NCBI GenBank assembly: GCA_003313425.1
Contig: NHZP01000002.1
Coordinates: 1,736,001 to 1,800,000 of the forward strand
Direction of reading: 5' to 3'
Length of the DNA stretch: 64,000 bases
From: Pseudopyrenochaeta lycopersici
Lineage: Eukaryota; Ascomycota; Dothideomycetes; Pleosporales; Pseudopyrenochaetaceae
In this document: positions 34,725-46,872 of the stretch, in pieces
Layout: every line of letters begins with the position of its first letter
Position numbering within the stretch: the stretch's first letter is position 1
Position numbers and translations under genes: made by a program
The notes under the pieces: model-generated
Databases searched by the model: none
What the model was told of the DNA's origin: nothing
Seen by the model: the letters and a program-made list of their open reading frames with translations, nothing else

Positions 34725-36174
34725 ATGTACTTTTCATCCTTCATTCTCGCAGCCGTCGCGATCGCTCCTGTATTTGGACAACTCTCAGGCAAGGTCGGAC
34801 CTTTGACAACACATGCTACCAAGACCGCGAAGAAGACTTGTAATGTCTTGAACTATGGCGCGAAAGCCGACAAAACTACCGACATTGGCCCGCCCCTCCA
34901 GTCCGCCTTTGCGGCATGCAAGACTGGCGGCACCGTCGTTGTGCCATCTGGCGATTATGCTATTAAGACGTGGGTTACGTTTGAAGGAGGGAAGGCGTGG
35001 GCTTTACAACTTGATGGCACTCTTTACCGAACAGGTACTTCGGCTGGAAACATGTTGTTTGTAAGAAATGCGAACGACTTCGAGCTATTTAGTAGCACGG
35101 GCAAAGGAGCCATCCAAGGTACAACAAGTCATGGCAAAATATGACTTGACTTATAGCTGACATGTCGTTAGGCAATGGCTATGAGGACCACAAAAACGGG
35201 AAGCGAGACGGTGCTCGTCTCCTTCGCATTGAGAAGTCGACGAACTTCTCTGTACATGACATCGTCCTTGTTGATGCTCCAATGTTCCACTTTGTTATCT
35301 CAACTTCTACAAATGGCGAAGCCTACAACATGGCAATTCGCGGCGGTGACTGGGGAGGCCTTGATGGCGTGGATGTGTGGGGTACCAATATTTGGATCCA
35401 TGATGTAAGTACTACTCCCTCATTCTTGGCCCTAATATCAGAAAGTTTTCTCGGTGTACTAATAATCTCAAGATCATGGTTACCAACAAAGACGAGTGCG
35501 TAACTGTGAAGTCGCCATCAAAGAATATTCTCGTTGAAAACATCTACTGCAACTGGAGTGGTGGGTGTGCCATGGGTTCCCTGGGCGTCGATACCGCCAT
35601 CTCCTCGGTTGTTTATAAGAACATTTATACCTGGAAGTCCAACCAGATGATGATGATCAAGTCCAACGGTGGCAGCGGCTATGTGGAGGATGTCCGTTTT
35701 GAAAACTTCATCGGCCACGGCAATGCTTATTCCCTCGACATTGACCAATACTGGTCGTCCATGTCAACTCTTAGCGGCAATGGCGTCCAACTCTCCAACC
35801 TGACCTTCAATAACTGGAAAGGAACGATGGCTAACGGCGCGCAACGAGGCCCCATCAAAGTTGCATGTGCAGATGGAGCGCCTTGCACTGATATCACCAT
35901 CACCGACCTTGCCATGTGGACCGAGACAGGCAGCAAGCAGATTTACTCCTGCCGGTCTGGTTTTGGCAAGGGCTTCTGCTTGAAACAGGGTACTCCAACC
36001 AAATATGCGGCAACAACGAGTACGCAAACCGCTGCCCCGACAGGATACAGTGCCGCAAGCATGAAGGAGAATCTCCTGACAGCTTTCGGTACCGCAAGTG
36101 TTATTCCGATCCCGACCATACCTGCAAGTTTTTACCCAGGAGTTGCGCCAGTGAGCAAGCTAGCCGGACAGTAA
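34725..36174 (+). CDS. rhgA: Secreted GH28 rhamnogalacturonan hydrolase (RhgA type), 442 aa
   Basis: Secreted endo-hydrolase of the rhamnogalacturonan I backbone of plant pectin. Exons: 34725-35118, 35172-35404 and 35473-36174 (introns 53 and 68 nt), 1329 nt in frame. The signal peptide is about residues 1-18 ([18 protein letters not shown]), followed by [15 protein letters not shown] as in Aspergillus RhgA. The parallel beta-helix GH28 core carries [10 protein letters not shown] and [12 protein letters not shown] with the conserved acids, then [12 protein letters not shown] and [17 protein letters not shown]. Paired cysteines ([17 protein letters not shown]) fit an extracellular enzyme. The close match to RhgA sequence blocks separates it from ordinary polygalacturonases. 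The C-terminus [11 protein letters not shown] is also family-typical. It probably responds to pectin, but I see no defined regulatory site. Suggests a plant-associated lifestyle. Confidence 0.95.
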
Positions 36175-36711
36175 GCATGCCTCAGTCTAGAGATTTAGTA
36201 TCAGTGAGATAGCTTCTATGTATATACTTATCTTGTAATATTCTTATTTTGTTTTCTTAAGCCGTCGTGGAAAACACGGTTTGCAATAAGCTTTCAATGT
36301 GGACTTTGGTCTAGTTTAACTCAACGTGATTGACGTGATTAGAGCAGAACGCAAAAGCTCAAAGACTATTCATCATGAACACAAACGATCATCTCGCCCT
36401 TGACAACTGTGGTTTACATTGGGATGTAACTATGCATGCTATTTAAAGTAAACAATGTTATTAATTAAGTACAACATGAGATTCAGCGGCGGAAAAGCTC
36501 TTGTGACATTCATTGCTATGATACCTGAACGTACGGGATCTTTTTTCAATAGCCCCTTCTACCATGAGCTACCGATATAATCTAATCCGCTTTCATTGGA
36601 TGGTCGAGGCCCTGAGCTGCACAGAAAGCGACACCTGAGAATCTTGTTCAATTACGCTTGGCTGTTGCGTTCTCCATGATATATCTCTTGAGATTAACAC
36701 ATGCATTTTAG
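36175..36711. other. Convergent 3' intergenic region, no gene seen
   Basis: AT-rich sequence between the GH28 stop (+) and the hydrophilin-like gene stop (-), containing both 3' ends. No open frame, RNA gene or repeat that I can support. Confidence 0.4.
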
Positions 36712-37185
36712 TTACTTTCCAGTACCAACTTGTCCTTTGTCGGCACTCGAATGTTCTGCTTGGCCCCTCTCATGTACACTCGTCTCTATACTATCAAATA
36801 GATTCTTACTTCCGGAATCTTTTCCGTTATTGGACCCTTGAGGCACCTGATTCGTGCCTTGCGCAATACCGTCGTTGCCCTTCTGTTCTGAAGCACCTGA
36901 TCCATGATTATGAGCGTTGGAAGACTAAGCATCATTAGCAGCAATATCTGGCTGACGTCCGGATGCATTAGAGTAGCCCCAGGTAGAGAGATAGGTAGAT
37001 GGTATGAGACCATCAAAGATTGCCAAAATTACCTTATCAGTTCCACTGCTCAGACCAGAAGACGACTTGCCTCCTGCTTTGGATGGAATGGATGAACTGT
37101 TCTTTTCATTTCCAGGGGCGGTGCCTGGGTTGACAGGATTATTGGGCTGGGTTTCAGCGGACTCTTGGCCAGTGAGGGATGACAT
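36712..37185 (-). CDS. Small hydrophilin-like protein, 121 aa, two exons
   Basis: I do not recognise a named family. Minus-strand exons 37185-37033 and 36924-36712 are joined across a 108-nt intron (donor GTAATT, branch GCTAATG, acceptor TTAG), phase 0, total 366 nt. The product runs MSSLTGQESAETQPNNP.. and ends ..SSADKGQVGTGK. By my count it is about 16% Gly and 19% Ser, rich in Asn/Gln/Lys, with no Cys, Trp or Tyr and a single Phe (in NLFDS). There is no signal peptide or membrane segment. This composition meets the usual description of hydrophilins and LEA-like desiccation/stress proteins; that role is inferred from composition only. The second exon has no start codon of its own, so ORF scans miss it. 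The donor is weaker than most here, but the spliced composition is uniform on both sides of the junction. Confidence 0.65.
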
Positions 37186-38261
37186 ATCGGAAGATTGGAA
37201 AAGGAATTTTAAGAAAGAGTGGAGGGTTAGGATATGTAGCTATGGTTTAGATTGAATATATAGTTGACAGCCTCAGACGTGGTGCGGTCTGCCCCACGTC
37301 ATAGTTACCAAGTCCGAAGCAAGCATGTGTGGAAAATGATCAACACTCAAGAATACCTTTCAACAAGCGGAAGCAATGGATAAAGTGGCTCCTTTTCAAA
37401 GAGATCGGAGAATCTGTGTAGTCGCAATTGAAAGTAGTCGATTATTATTTACGACTACAATACACTTTCGTTACTGGTTTCCAATAATTGAAGCACGCCG
37501 CAATTTCGATATCTCAATATTTTATTACGATCAATCTATGTAGACTGTAGGTTTGAAATCCATGCTGTTTTAGTTCATCCTTCCAAAGTCTGACTTCATA
37601 TCTCTCTATCCTCTAGCACCAAACCGCGCAAACAAGCTCAAATCGATCGATATTGGCCTGAGATCAGCATAATTAACATGGCTAGCATCTCAGTAGCACA
37701 TATTTATTTGCTTTATCGATCTGTCTCAACCTGGCCATTGGCGTAGAGTGCTGCCGGTCTCACGTATATGTTACGAAGGGTGAAGCCATTAGCACGGTGC
37801 GTACTACAATGTCGAGAGAATAGACGGCTGAAATTATGGGGAGACCTTGAGAAAGCGGTGGGATGGGGTAACGGGCAGAATCAACATTTTATTGTCCAGG
37901 TGATAGTCAAAGCAATTATTGGTTAAAGGTATTAAAGTCAGAAGATTGGTCGTTACAGATAGTGCTTTGTAGGCACGACGCGGTAACATTATCGATAGGG
38001 GGCAAGTGCAAAATGTGGAAATTCTAATAGAGTGCTAAGAGAATTTCTCGGTAGTTTATCAAGGGTTGCCCAAACTGCAGAACCATAGTGCTAAGTTGGG
38101 CTCGGTATCGGATGTCTCGGTATCACTCGAGGCGACGCGTTGAACAGACAGAATAAATGCGGCTTCAAGAGTAATTGTAACTACGCATACAAGTTCTATT
38201 TAAAAGAAAGCCGACATGAGATGATCTAAACGCTGTTCTAAGCAATTGAGTCTACAAGAGT
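37186..38261. other. AT-rich intergenic region, no gene seen
   Basis: Just over 1 kb between the start of the hydrophilin-like gene and the stop of the nitronate monooxygenase, both on the minus strand. No open frame of note, no recognisable RNA or transposon remnant. It should contain the promoter of the hydrophilin-like gene at its left end. Confidence 0.4.
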
Positions 38262-39439
<1,178 letters not shown>

Positions 39440-40955
39440 TCTGGAATATGTAAAATAAAAGCTGGGGTATCTTAAGCGGAGGTACAAGAGTAGACGTCAG
39501 AAGATTCAGGGACCGACAAGAATATTTGAAGGACTGAAAGTCGCGTTAGGCGCATAACCTGCGTTGCCGACACGGCGGCTGCGCTGCTATTCATGTGGGG
39601 AAGCCATGTACCGAGGCAATTCTAGTAGCGCGACACCGAACGATCATGGAGGCTAGTCAGATGATTCGACGCTGCTGAGTCGCTCGTGATCACTGATCAC
39701 TAAATGGCTGAGGAGGAGTCGGTGTTTTTATGCAGAGATGGGTTCCATGGGAATGGTCCGCCAACCGTGGCAAAAAGTGATGTAGCCGACGTGCGGAGTT
39801 GCCGGGGACCAAACAGCTGTCACATGTATCAAGCTGCACTGCCAGCTCTAAAACACCCACATATTCTCGCGCACTTCTGCATGTACGTTAATAAACTTGA
39901 TAAACACTTTAATGGTGATTAGCTGTTGCGGATTCTACAAGGCTTCGCTCCGACCAGACATGTCAATAATTCACTAACCTTTAGCCCACTTTACCGTTTG
40001 CCTCTTAATATTCTTCCTAAGAGAAGCAGGCTGTATCTCATACTCTTTTAGCATCCACAAAAAACTTCCGACGCGGGATAATGTTTCGCTCGTGAGACGA
40101 ATGACGGCAGTACGACGGTGCTGACAGGGCTTGCAGAGCTCAACATTGTGGTAAAAGGCCACCAATTCAACCTACGAGTCATCCCTAATATCTGAAAACA
40201 TTCATGTGTAACGCAAAAAACAACAGCCAGAAGGAACTTCCTCCAAGTAGTCGTGTTAAAAAGTGTGGATGGTCCCAAGCCCGGAACCATGATCAACTCT
40301 CCAAGGCACATCATATCCTTGGTGTCAGCCATCATTACCTTCTATGAATAATAATCCCTAAACCTCGTGTATATGTTGTCAGGCTTTGCAATCTAGCTAT
40401 TTGAAGATATCACTCCATACTTGCCTGGGGAACCCGCTGGTTATGCAAACTAGTTGGAAGATTGTTTGTCGATCACATCGAGTTTGGGAGAAGGCGAGTT
40501 TTCAGATCCTGCCCTCGACGTTCAAGAGACATGAATGTATGTGACCTAATAGATTGGGGTTTTCTCTATCTGGTTACCAAAGAGTAGGATCATGGCCAAC
40601 ATTGCGGATAGCATATTGCTCCTCAAACTCGGATTTGCACAACACACGCGACTAGCCACAGAAGTCAATCTACTTAGGCTGCTATCTGGCACTTAAGGCT
40701 CGCTGGATTCTTGCTCAGCTTCACCTCTTACTCCGCACAAAATTTCCACACTCCCTGAAAGACCATTCTGCTAGTTTTCTTTCCGGAATATTCAAACCCC
40801 GACGTTGGTGTGACCTCCCAATTATGGAAGTGACGCCCCACTTAGGCAACCCGTTCACGACTCCATATGAACCTCGTTGCTAACCAAGGCATCGTTCAAC
40901 GTAAGCGCTTCCTCTATCAACCTACTTATGCCATCGTTTGCTCAACAAGCTGATA
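39440..40955. other. Divergent intergenic region (NMO / GMC), no gene seen
   Basis: About 1.5 kb between the divergently transcribed nitronate monooxygenase and GMC oxidoreductase genes, so it should hold both promoters. Open frames at 39704-39922, 39974-40165 (-) and 40048-40335 (-) are short and have no recognisable features. No RNA gene or transposon end is seen. Confidence 0.4.
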
Positions 40956-42749
40956 ATGCTCTTTTTTCTCGCCGCGATCACCTTAATACCGGCCATAAGA
41001 GCTGCGTGCATACCTAACACCTTCGATTATGTCATTGTGGGTGGAGGCCCAGCAGGCCTCGTGGTAGCAAACCGCCTTTCTGCTGATCCAAGTATTACTG
41101 TTGCCATCATTGAGGCTGGAGACTCGGCCTTCAATAACCCAAATGTAACGACTCTTCCGAAAAGCATTGCAGAATATGGTCTTGGTCTGGGAACATCCGT
41201 TGATTGGGGGTACATGAGTGAGCCACAGAAGTACACGTTAAACCGCACTCTACCTTACCATGCTGGTAAGGCGTTGGGTGGCACCACGACTATCAATGGT
41301 ATGACGTATCTGAGAGCAGACAAGACGCAAATTGATGCGTGGGAGGACCTCGGTAATGAAGGCTGGAATTGGGAAAGTTTGTGGGAATACTATATTGGGC
41401 AAGAAGAGTTTAAGGTCCCAGACAAAGAGCAGCGGGAAAATGGCGCGACATTCGAAGAGGATGCTCACGGGCTTGAGGGTGAGCTAGCTGTCGGGTACAC
41501 ACCGTATCTAACAGGTCAGGAGGCTTTCGATATGCTGAAGGAAACTTCGCTGGCGCTTGGCTACCCTTTCAACCCAGATGCAAATAATGGTAACATGCAT
41601 GGAACATCGACTTGGCCTATGATGCTCAATTCTTCTGAGTTGATCCGTGAGGATGCTGCAAGAGCATTCTATTACTCCATTGCGGAATATCGGCCAAATC
41701 TGCACGTTTTCCTTAACACAACGGCTACGCGGATTACTTGGGGCGAGAGTCCATCTTCGCCAAAGGACCTCATCGCGTCCGGCGTGGAATTCATGGCGTC
41801 CAACAATACTTTCGAAATTTTGCATGCTGCTAAAGAGGTTGTTATATCAGCAGGGTCGATAAGATCCCCAGCATTACTCGAACACTCTGGTATCGGGAAC
41901 CCAGCTATTCTCGAACCTCTTGGCGTCGAGGTCGTCAACGCTATCCCAACCGTAGGATCAAATCTACAAGATCAACCGAATCTGGGTATTGTCTACACCT
42001 CACCGACTAACTGGTCTGGCTACTCTACTTTCGTCACTTATCTGACAGCTTCTGACCTTTTCGGCATCGATCTGGCTACAGTCACACAGGAAATTCAGGC
42101 TAACATTAGCGCCTACGCGTCCACCATCCTCACAGACTATGCGCCTAACACAACAACCCACGAACTTCAAGAGGCACTTCTGAAGCAACAAATCGACCTT
42201 GTGTTTGATCCAAACAGTACTGTCTCTTTAGCAGAGATCCTCTGGGTTCCTACGGGCAACACCATCATTGCCCAATTCTGGAATTTGTTACCCCTTTCTC
42301 GAGGCTCCATTCATATCGCCTCCGCCGATGCACTGGTACCTCCATCTATCAATCCTCAGTTGTTCCAGCTCCCCATTGATACATATGTTCAAGCGGCCAT
42401 CGCATATCGCGTACGTGAGTTCTTCTCCACACCTCCACTTGCAGAGCACGTTATATCCGAGCTCTCTCCAGGTCTAGAGAAAGTTCCTCAGAATGCAAAC
42501 TGGAGAGATGAAGTTTGGCATACGTGGATTGAGGAGGGATACGGAAGTAATCTTCACCCCGTGAGCACCTGCGCGATGATGAGTAAAGAGTTAGGAGGTG
42601 TCGTAGATAAGGCAGGGAGGATATATGGGACAGAGAATGTGAGGGTAGTTGATGCGAGTATCTTTCCGACGCAAATCTCTGGCCATTTGAGTGCAAGCGT
42701 GTACGCGATTGCCGGCAAGATTGTGGATCAGATCTTGGGGCAAAAATAA
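40956..42749 (+). CDS. Secreted GMC-family FAD oxidoreductase (AA3-like), 597 aa
   Basis: FAD-dependent glucose-methanol-choline oxidoreductase, probably extracellular. Single exon. I place the start at ATG 40956 because it gives a clean signal peptide (MLFFLAAITLIPAIRA, cleavage about residue 16). The ADP-binding fold is DYVIVGGGPAGLVVANRLSA with EAGDS. GMC signature 1 is KALGGTTTINGMTYLRAD. Signature 2 is ISAGSIRSPALLEHSGIGNP. The C-terminal active site has SNLHPVSTCAMM and VDASIFPTQISGHLSASVYA with both catalytic-type histidines. Several NxS/T sites fit secretion. Likely substrates are aryl alcohols, sugars or similar; they cannot be fixed here. Members of this family supply peroxide in lignocellulose attack or act in secondary metabolism, but no cluster genes adjoin it. 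Confidence 0.92.
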   Translation: MLFFLAAITLIPAIRAACIPNTFDYVIVGGGPAGLVVANRLSADPSITVAIIEAGDSAFNNPNVTTLPKSIAEYGLGLGTSVDWGYMSEPQKYTLNRTLPYHAGKALGGTTTINGMTYLRADKTQIDAWEDLGNEGWNWESLWEYYIGQEEFKVPDKEQRENGATFEEDAHGLEGELAVGYTPYLTGQEAFDMLKETSLALGYPFNPDANNGNMHGTSTWPMMLNSSELIREDAARAFYYSIAEYRPNLHVFLNTTATRITWGESPSSPKDLIASGVEFMASNNTFEILHAAKEVVISAGSIRSPALLEHSGIGNPAILEPLGVEVVNAIPTVGSNLQDQPNLGIVYTSPTNWSGYSTFVTYLTASDLFGIDLATVTQEIQANISAYASTILTDYAPNTTTHELQEALLKQQIDLVFDPNSTVSLAEILWVPTGNTIIAQFWNLLPLSRGSIHIASADALVPPSINPQLFQLPIDTYVQAAIAYRVREFFSTPPLAEHVISELSPGLEKVPQNANWRDEVWHTWIEEGYGSNLHPVSTCAMMSKELGGVVDKAGRIYGTENVRVVDASIFPTQISGHLSASVYAIAGKIVDQILGQK

Positions 42750-43123
42750 GGCAACAATCCGATGGAATTGCGTTGCGCCATTCAAGAGTACCGAAAGAAC
42801 AGGCACATTATACATGCAAACTTTACGTGAATTTCTCTCTTGTGAATTTCCGTACTTCCAATCAAGGAGCAAGAATTTGTGAATTTCGAGTACACCTTGG
42901 CCGTATTCGAGGCTGAGCAGTACCCCGCTAGACAGGCAGCACTTGCACCAAATCAGCAGTTAGGCAGCTTGCGGCTAGCTACAAATATCTGACAGTATAA
43001 TCTACGAATAAGACTCTTCAAAGACCTCCTTGTTTTCACTACATTTCTTGTCAACACTCGTACTTGTTCCCACGCGCTTCGCTTGTTTGCGTCTCAAGAT
43101 ACGCGTCGTTCCCACATATCACG
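42750..43123. other. Intergenic, GMC 3' UTR and next promoter
   Basis: A 374-bp gap between two plus-strand genes. No gene, RNA or repeat seen. The frame of the next gene is open back to about 43064 but without an ATG. Confidence 0.4.
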
Positions 43124-44137
43124 ATGCCGTCGCTCATGACCATACCGCGTGAGCTGCGCGATCAAATATGTGCTTACGTCCTCTTCACCGAAACCAACAA
43201 ACGCCCTGCGCTCAATCAGAGTTTTGAGGACTTGATAACATCTCGAGTTGTCTACGACAAACCGGAACTCCGTGCACGGTGCCGCCTTGCCCTTGCACAT
43301 CCGAAGGCTACAATCTCCAATGCATCCGGATTACTACTAGTTAACCGGCAGCTCTATGCTGAGACTATTGAAAATGTTGGAGTACTCGGGAAGGCAACTA
43401 CTTATGATTTGGATGTCATCGTTTTAGATGAGATCCTCCTCCTACCGACGTGGACCCATGTCCCGTTCCTTACCGCCCACATTGAGCAGGTGAATGCGAC
43501 TTTTCGTATCTCAGGCAGCTACGATGAAGAAAAGGAGGGGCTCCGTAAGCAGAATCAATATGGACGCATTCTTTACTGCTCTTACAGACGGTTCGGACGT
43601 TACAAAGGCTTCCGTATCGAAGACGGCGCTGGACCAGCTATAGGCTGGCAAATTTACAGTGTCCTCGAACGCTTTATTCGAGTTGGTCCAACTGGAAATC
43701 GCACTAAACAAGGTGAGTATCGTCACATCATCGTTAGAACATTCGATATCAACGTCGAGACACCTCCAACCATCCCCCCGGCACGTTTCGGTCCTCCGAG
43801 AAGCGGAGGCTACCATGCTGCTGAATATAAAGAGAAAAATGTGCTCAATCCAGCGTATCTTGCAGAGTTTATTGTTGAAAATCTCTCATGTCTGCTTGCT
43901 GTAGGAGAGGCAGGAAGAAATCACGACTGGTTTCCTTATGGGAAGATCCTGTTCGAGCATGTTGATAATATTGTGGTGAAGTTAGATGGAGAAGTAATGC
44001 AGAGATTCGATGTTGCAGAGTGTTTAAGTAAAGTGAATAGACTCAACGAGAGATATATATCGCCAGAGAGTTTGAGGGAGGAAAAGGAGTGGATGTGGCA
44101 TGTAAGAAAAGATAGGGGTTTGAAAGTGCCTCATTAA
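43124..44137 (+). CDS. F-box/2EXR-like domain protein, 337 aa
   Basis: Single-exon gene of a large, poorly characterised fungal family with a short F-box-like N-terminal motif. The product starts MPSLMTIPRELRDQICAYVL (LxxIPxELRDxIxxYVL core), then GLLLVNRQLYAETIENV, where family members typically have LLxxCRQIYxE. The rest (IGWQIYSVLERFIRVGPTGN.., WFPYGKILFEHVDNIVVKLDG) is not assignable. ATG 43124 is the first in frame; Met5 at 43136 is an alternative. Proteins of this type are often expanded in Dothideomycetes, with unknown roles; a link to SCF ubiquitin ligases is only inferred from the motif. No signal peptide or membrane segment. More distant in sequence from the two similar genes at 51824 and 53594. 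Confidence 0.8.
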   Translation: MPSLMTIPRELRDQICAYVLFTETNKRPALNQSFEDLITSRVVYDKPELRARCRLALAHPKATISNASGLLLVNRQLYAETIENVGVLGKATTYDLDVIVLDEILLLPTWTHVPFLTAHIEQVNATFRISGSYDEEKEGLRKQNQYGRILYCSYRRFGRYKGFRIEDGAGPAIGWQIYSVLERFIRVGPTGNRTKQGEYRHIIVRTFDINVETPPTIPPARFGPPRSGGYHAAEYKEKNVLNPAYLAEFIVENLSCLLAVGEAGRNHDWFPYGKILFEHVDNIVVKLDGEVMQRFDVAECLSKVNRLNERYISPESLREEKEWMWHVRKDRGLKVPH

Positions 44138-44670
44138 CAGAGGGCCATCTAAACAAAATGCAAAAAGATTACAATACCGGGTGTTCACTAGTAGTCACCT
44201 ACGAGATTCATCATCCACCAGTCTGTTGCCATAGAAGGCTATCCCTTGGCTAAAGCATCTCGAAATGGGCCCATGCATAGACATAGAGCGGCTGTTGTAT
44301 TCTCTAGATCCTAAATCTATACTCCTACCCTTATGATGTAGTGCCTTACAGTACACCTCAGATAATTTATAGCATTCATTAAGCCTCTAAAGCAAGCCTT
44401 GCTCTCTAGCTCGTTACTCTTGTATGCCAAGTACGGAAAACAACCTTTATCTATGAGATAAATAGAGCTATTTTTTCTAATTGTAAGTAGCCCATCGTGG
44501 TTCTCTTACAGAAAATATGTGAGTCATGCATTCAACCATCCTGACCTCTATAGTGTTCATTGCGAATGTAATCGATTATCACGAAGGAGAGGTTTGTTCA
44601 AGGGAGAGGATTGTACAAAGAGAGGTTGTAGTAAACTCTTCTTTAGTTATCTAATGACATCTATCTGAAG
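44138..44670. other. Convergent 3' intergenic region, no gene seen
   Basis: AT-rich gap between the stop of the F-box-like gene (+) and that of the WD40-kinase gene (-), containing both 3' ends. No open frame, RNA or repeat that I can support. Confidence 0.4.
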
Positions 44671-46872
44671 TCAATTCGGCTGCACAGTAAGATCTTCGAG
44701 TTCATCGAGAACGTCGTCGAAACTATCACACTCGAGACAGCAGATCCCGCAGAACACGTTTCCACTTCCTTCCCCACCAGCAGTCGTTATCTTTGATATC
44801 AGAGTAGACGCAGTGGGCCGCAAACTTTGTTGCATTACAAGCATTTGCTCTACCCACATCAAAGCCACATTGTCAACCGGGCTCCCCATTGCCTTTAGCT
44901 GGAGCAGTAACTTAAGATATCCCTCCATGTTTGTGCGCACATTTTGTTGTTCAGAGCCATTTCTTTTCAGAAAGTCGTACACATAGCTCACCCTTTCGCC
45001 CTTGAGTATAGTTACCATCTCAAGAAACACCACCCCCAAGCTCCAGACATCGGAGGATGTGTTGCGAGGCTCGAAGTTAGCGACCTCAGGTGAGCAGTAC
45101 CGCGGCGTCATACCGTTCACCATACTGACCGTGGTACTGCTATCAGCGTCCGCAAAATCCAGAGAAAGTCCGAAGTCCGTGAATATTACGTTTCCGCCAT
45201 GCACCAAGATATTACCAGGCTTAATATCTTTGTGCCGCACGTGATTCGTATGCAGAAATTCAAGCGCTCTCGTTAGACAACCAAAAAATGTACGAAGTTC
45301 ACTATGTTTGCTCGCATCAGCGCGATCAAGATAGGTCGTAAGATCCATCTCGGCGATTGGCAACATGATGAGTCCTAAGAACTTTGGATCAGTGTAACTG
45401 CCAACAAACTCAACAACATGTGGATGTTTCAAACGCTTCAAGAGTTCAATCTCTGCGATAAACCGTTTGACATCTTCGGCTTTGCGTCCATTAAAAACCG
45501 TGGTCCGTGGTACACGTTTGCGAGCATACTCCTTGTAGGTATTGAGACTGAGCACTCGATCAACTTGCCCGAATGCACCTGTTCCAAGGATTCCCCTTGT
45601 CTCAAAGGGGAAAGCCTCTCCTTGACTGAAAAAGCAATGATGGCCGTGTTCGCCCTTTTCGAGGTCCATGGATTTGGTCATGACTAGGTGCTGGAATATC
45701 ACAAAGTCCGACCTACGACTTGGTGGAAGTTGCTGCGGAAGAGTTTTTTCAGTGACCGGAAACCAGTGATCAGAGAAACCTTGCTCGACAAAGGTGTCTA
45801 AGGCATCGAGACAACCAATTATCCGAGTAATAATGTATGTCCGCGGAATCTTGCTCCACCGTGGATTGACCTGGCCCAGCAACAATGATATTTGCCGGAC
45901 CTCGGAGTCCTCATAACGCAACCGCCTTCCTTTCCCCTCTTTGAAGAAATCTTCCAATCGTTCCACGGGGCTCTTCGGTATACTAGCACCAGCACATACA
46001 TTCCAAAATTTGATGGTCGTGTCAAATGAAGCTGTCGCAAGAAGAGCATCGTCGGACCTAAAGGCAACCGAATTGATGCTTTGGTCATGACCTTTGAAGA
46101 TCTTGATACAGTCGCCGGTGCTAGAATCCCATATTCTTGCCTCGTCGCCTGATCCTGTCGCTAGTAACTTGCCATCATGCGAAAACGCAATTGTTACCAT
46201 ATAATGCCCATCCCTCCCGACCAACTCTTTGATGCAATTGCCTGTAGTAATGTTGAAGATTTTAGCAGTTTTATCTTGTCCAGCAGTCGCTAGAAGAGTT
46301 CCATCTGGGGAAAGGGCAATATTATCGACTGGGTGTCCCGTATGAACACGAAGCACGAGTTGGCCAGTTAACTGCCAGATCTTAACCGTTCCATCCCACG
46401 ATCCTGAAATAATCTGGCTACCATTTTGCGAAAATATTACCGAGTGAACTCCATCGGTATGCTCGTCTATCGTTCTAAGGTGAGAAGTATCCGTCCTGAT
46501 CTCCCAGATCTTAATGGTCTCGTCATTGGACGCAGATGCAATGTATGGATGATGAGCCGAGAATGCAACCGAGAATACTCTGTCGCTGTGGCCTTCAAGT
46601 TTATGCTTGCATTCGCCGGTTTGCACATCCCAAATTCTCACAGTTTGATCGTGAGAAGCCGATGCTAATTGTGATTCATCGGGACTAAATGTGATTTCCT
46701 CAACCACGGATGTATGGCCCTCTAGTGTCCCGATGCACTTTCCAGTACTGGATTCCCATATTTTAATCGTGCCGTTCCATAATGAACTGGCTATGGTAGC
46801 CCCGTCATGTGTAAATCTCACGCACGTAACATAGCTTCGTGCCTTGATCGTCCTGAGACAGAAGTCGGCCAT
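44671..46872 (-). CDS. WD40-repeat / serine-threonine protein kinase fusion, 733 aa
   Basis: Single-exon gene joining a WD40 propeller to a protein kinase. Seven WD40 repeats occupy about residues 11-295, with units ending in IKIWESS, VRIWDVQ, IKIWEIR, VKIWQLT, AKIFNIT, ARIWDSS and IKFWNVC. A linker (296-425; RYEDSEVRQISLLLGQV, PRTYIITRIIGCLDALD) resembles the segment preceding the kinase in a fungal-specific kinase group I know from sequence. The kinase domain starts at about 428: Gly-loop GTGAFGQV, Lys452 in YARKR, Glu474 in helix C, catalytic loop HKDIKPGNIL (D549), DFG 566-568, then RYCSPEV. All key residues are present, so it should be active. The C-terminus has FCGICCLECDSF. No signal peptide. 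Repeats are diverged from each other, unlike the near-identical repeats of HNWD-type NLRs. It is divergent from an NLR gene, suggesting a common pathway. Confidence 0.92.
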   Translation of the reverse strand: MADFCLRTIKARSYVTCVRFTHDGATIASSLWNGTIKIWESSTGKCIGTLEGHTSVVEEITFSPDESQLASASHDQTVRIWDVQTGECKHKLEGHSDRVFSVAFSAHHPYIASASNDETIKIWEIRTDTSHLRTIDEHTDGVHSVIFSQNGSQIISGSWDGTVKIWQLTGQLVLRVHTGHPVDNIALSPDGTLLATAGQDKTAKIFNITTGNCIKELVGRDGHYMVTIAFSHDGKLLATGSGDEARIWDSSTGDCIKIFKGHDQSINSVAFRSDDALLATASFDTTIKFWNVCAGASIPKSPVERLEDFFKEGKGRRLRYEDSEVRQISLLLGQVNPRWSKIPRTYIITRIIGCLDALDTFVEQGFSDHWFPVTEKTLPQQLPPSRRSDFVIFQHLVMTKSMDLEKGEHGHHCFFSQGEAFPFETRGILGTGAFGQVDRVLSLNTYKEYARKRVPRTTVFNGRKAEDVKRFIAEIELLKRLKHPHVVEFVGSYTDPKFLGLIMLPIAEMDLTTYLDRADASKHSELRTFFGCLTRALEFLHTNHVRHKDIKPGNILVHGGNVIFTDFGLSLDFADADSSTTVSMVNGMTPRYCSPEVANFEPRNTSSDVWSLGVVFLEMVTILKGERVSYVYDFLKRNGSEQQNVRTNMEGYLKLLLQLKAMGSPVDNVALMWVEQMLVMQQSLRPTASTLISKITTAGGEGSGNVFCGICCLECDSFDDVLDELEDLTVQPN

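Noticed and set aside
40048..40335. 95-codon minus-strand frame between NMO and GMC genes
   Set aside because: Short, no motif, in AT-rich intergenic DNA, and no convincing splice partners.
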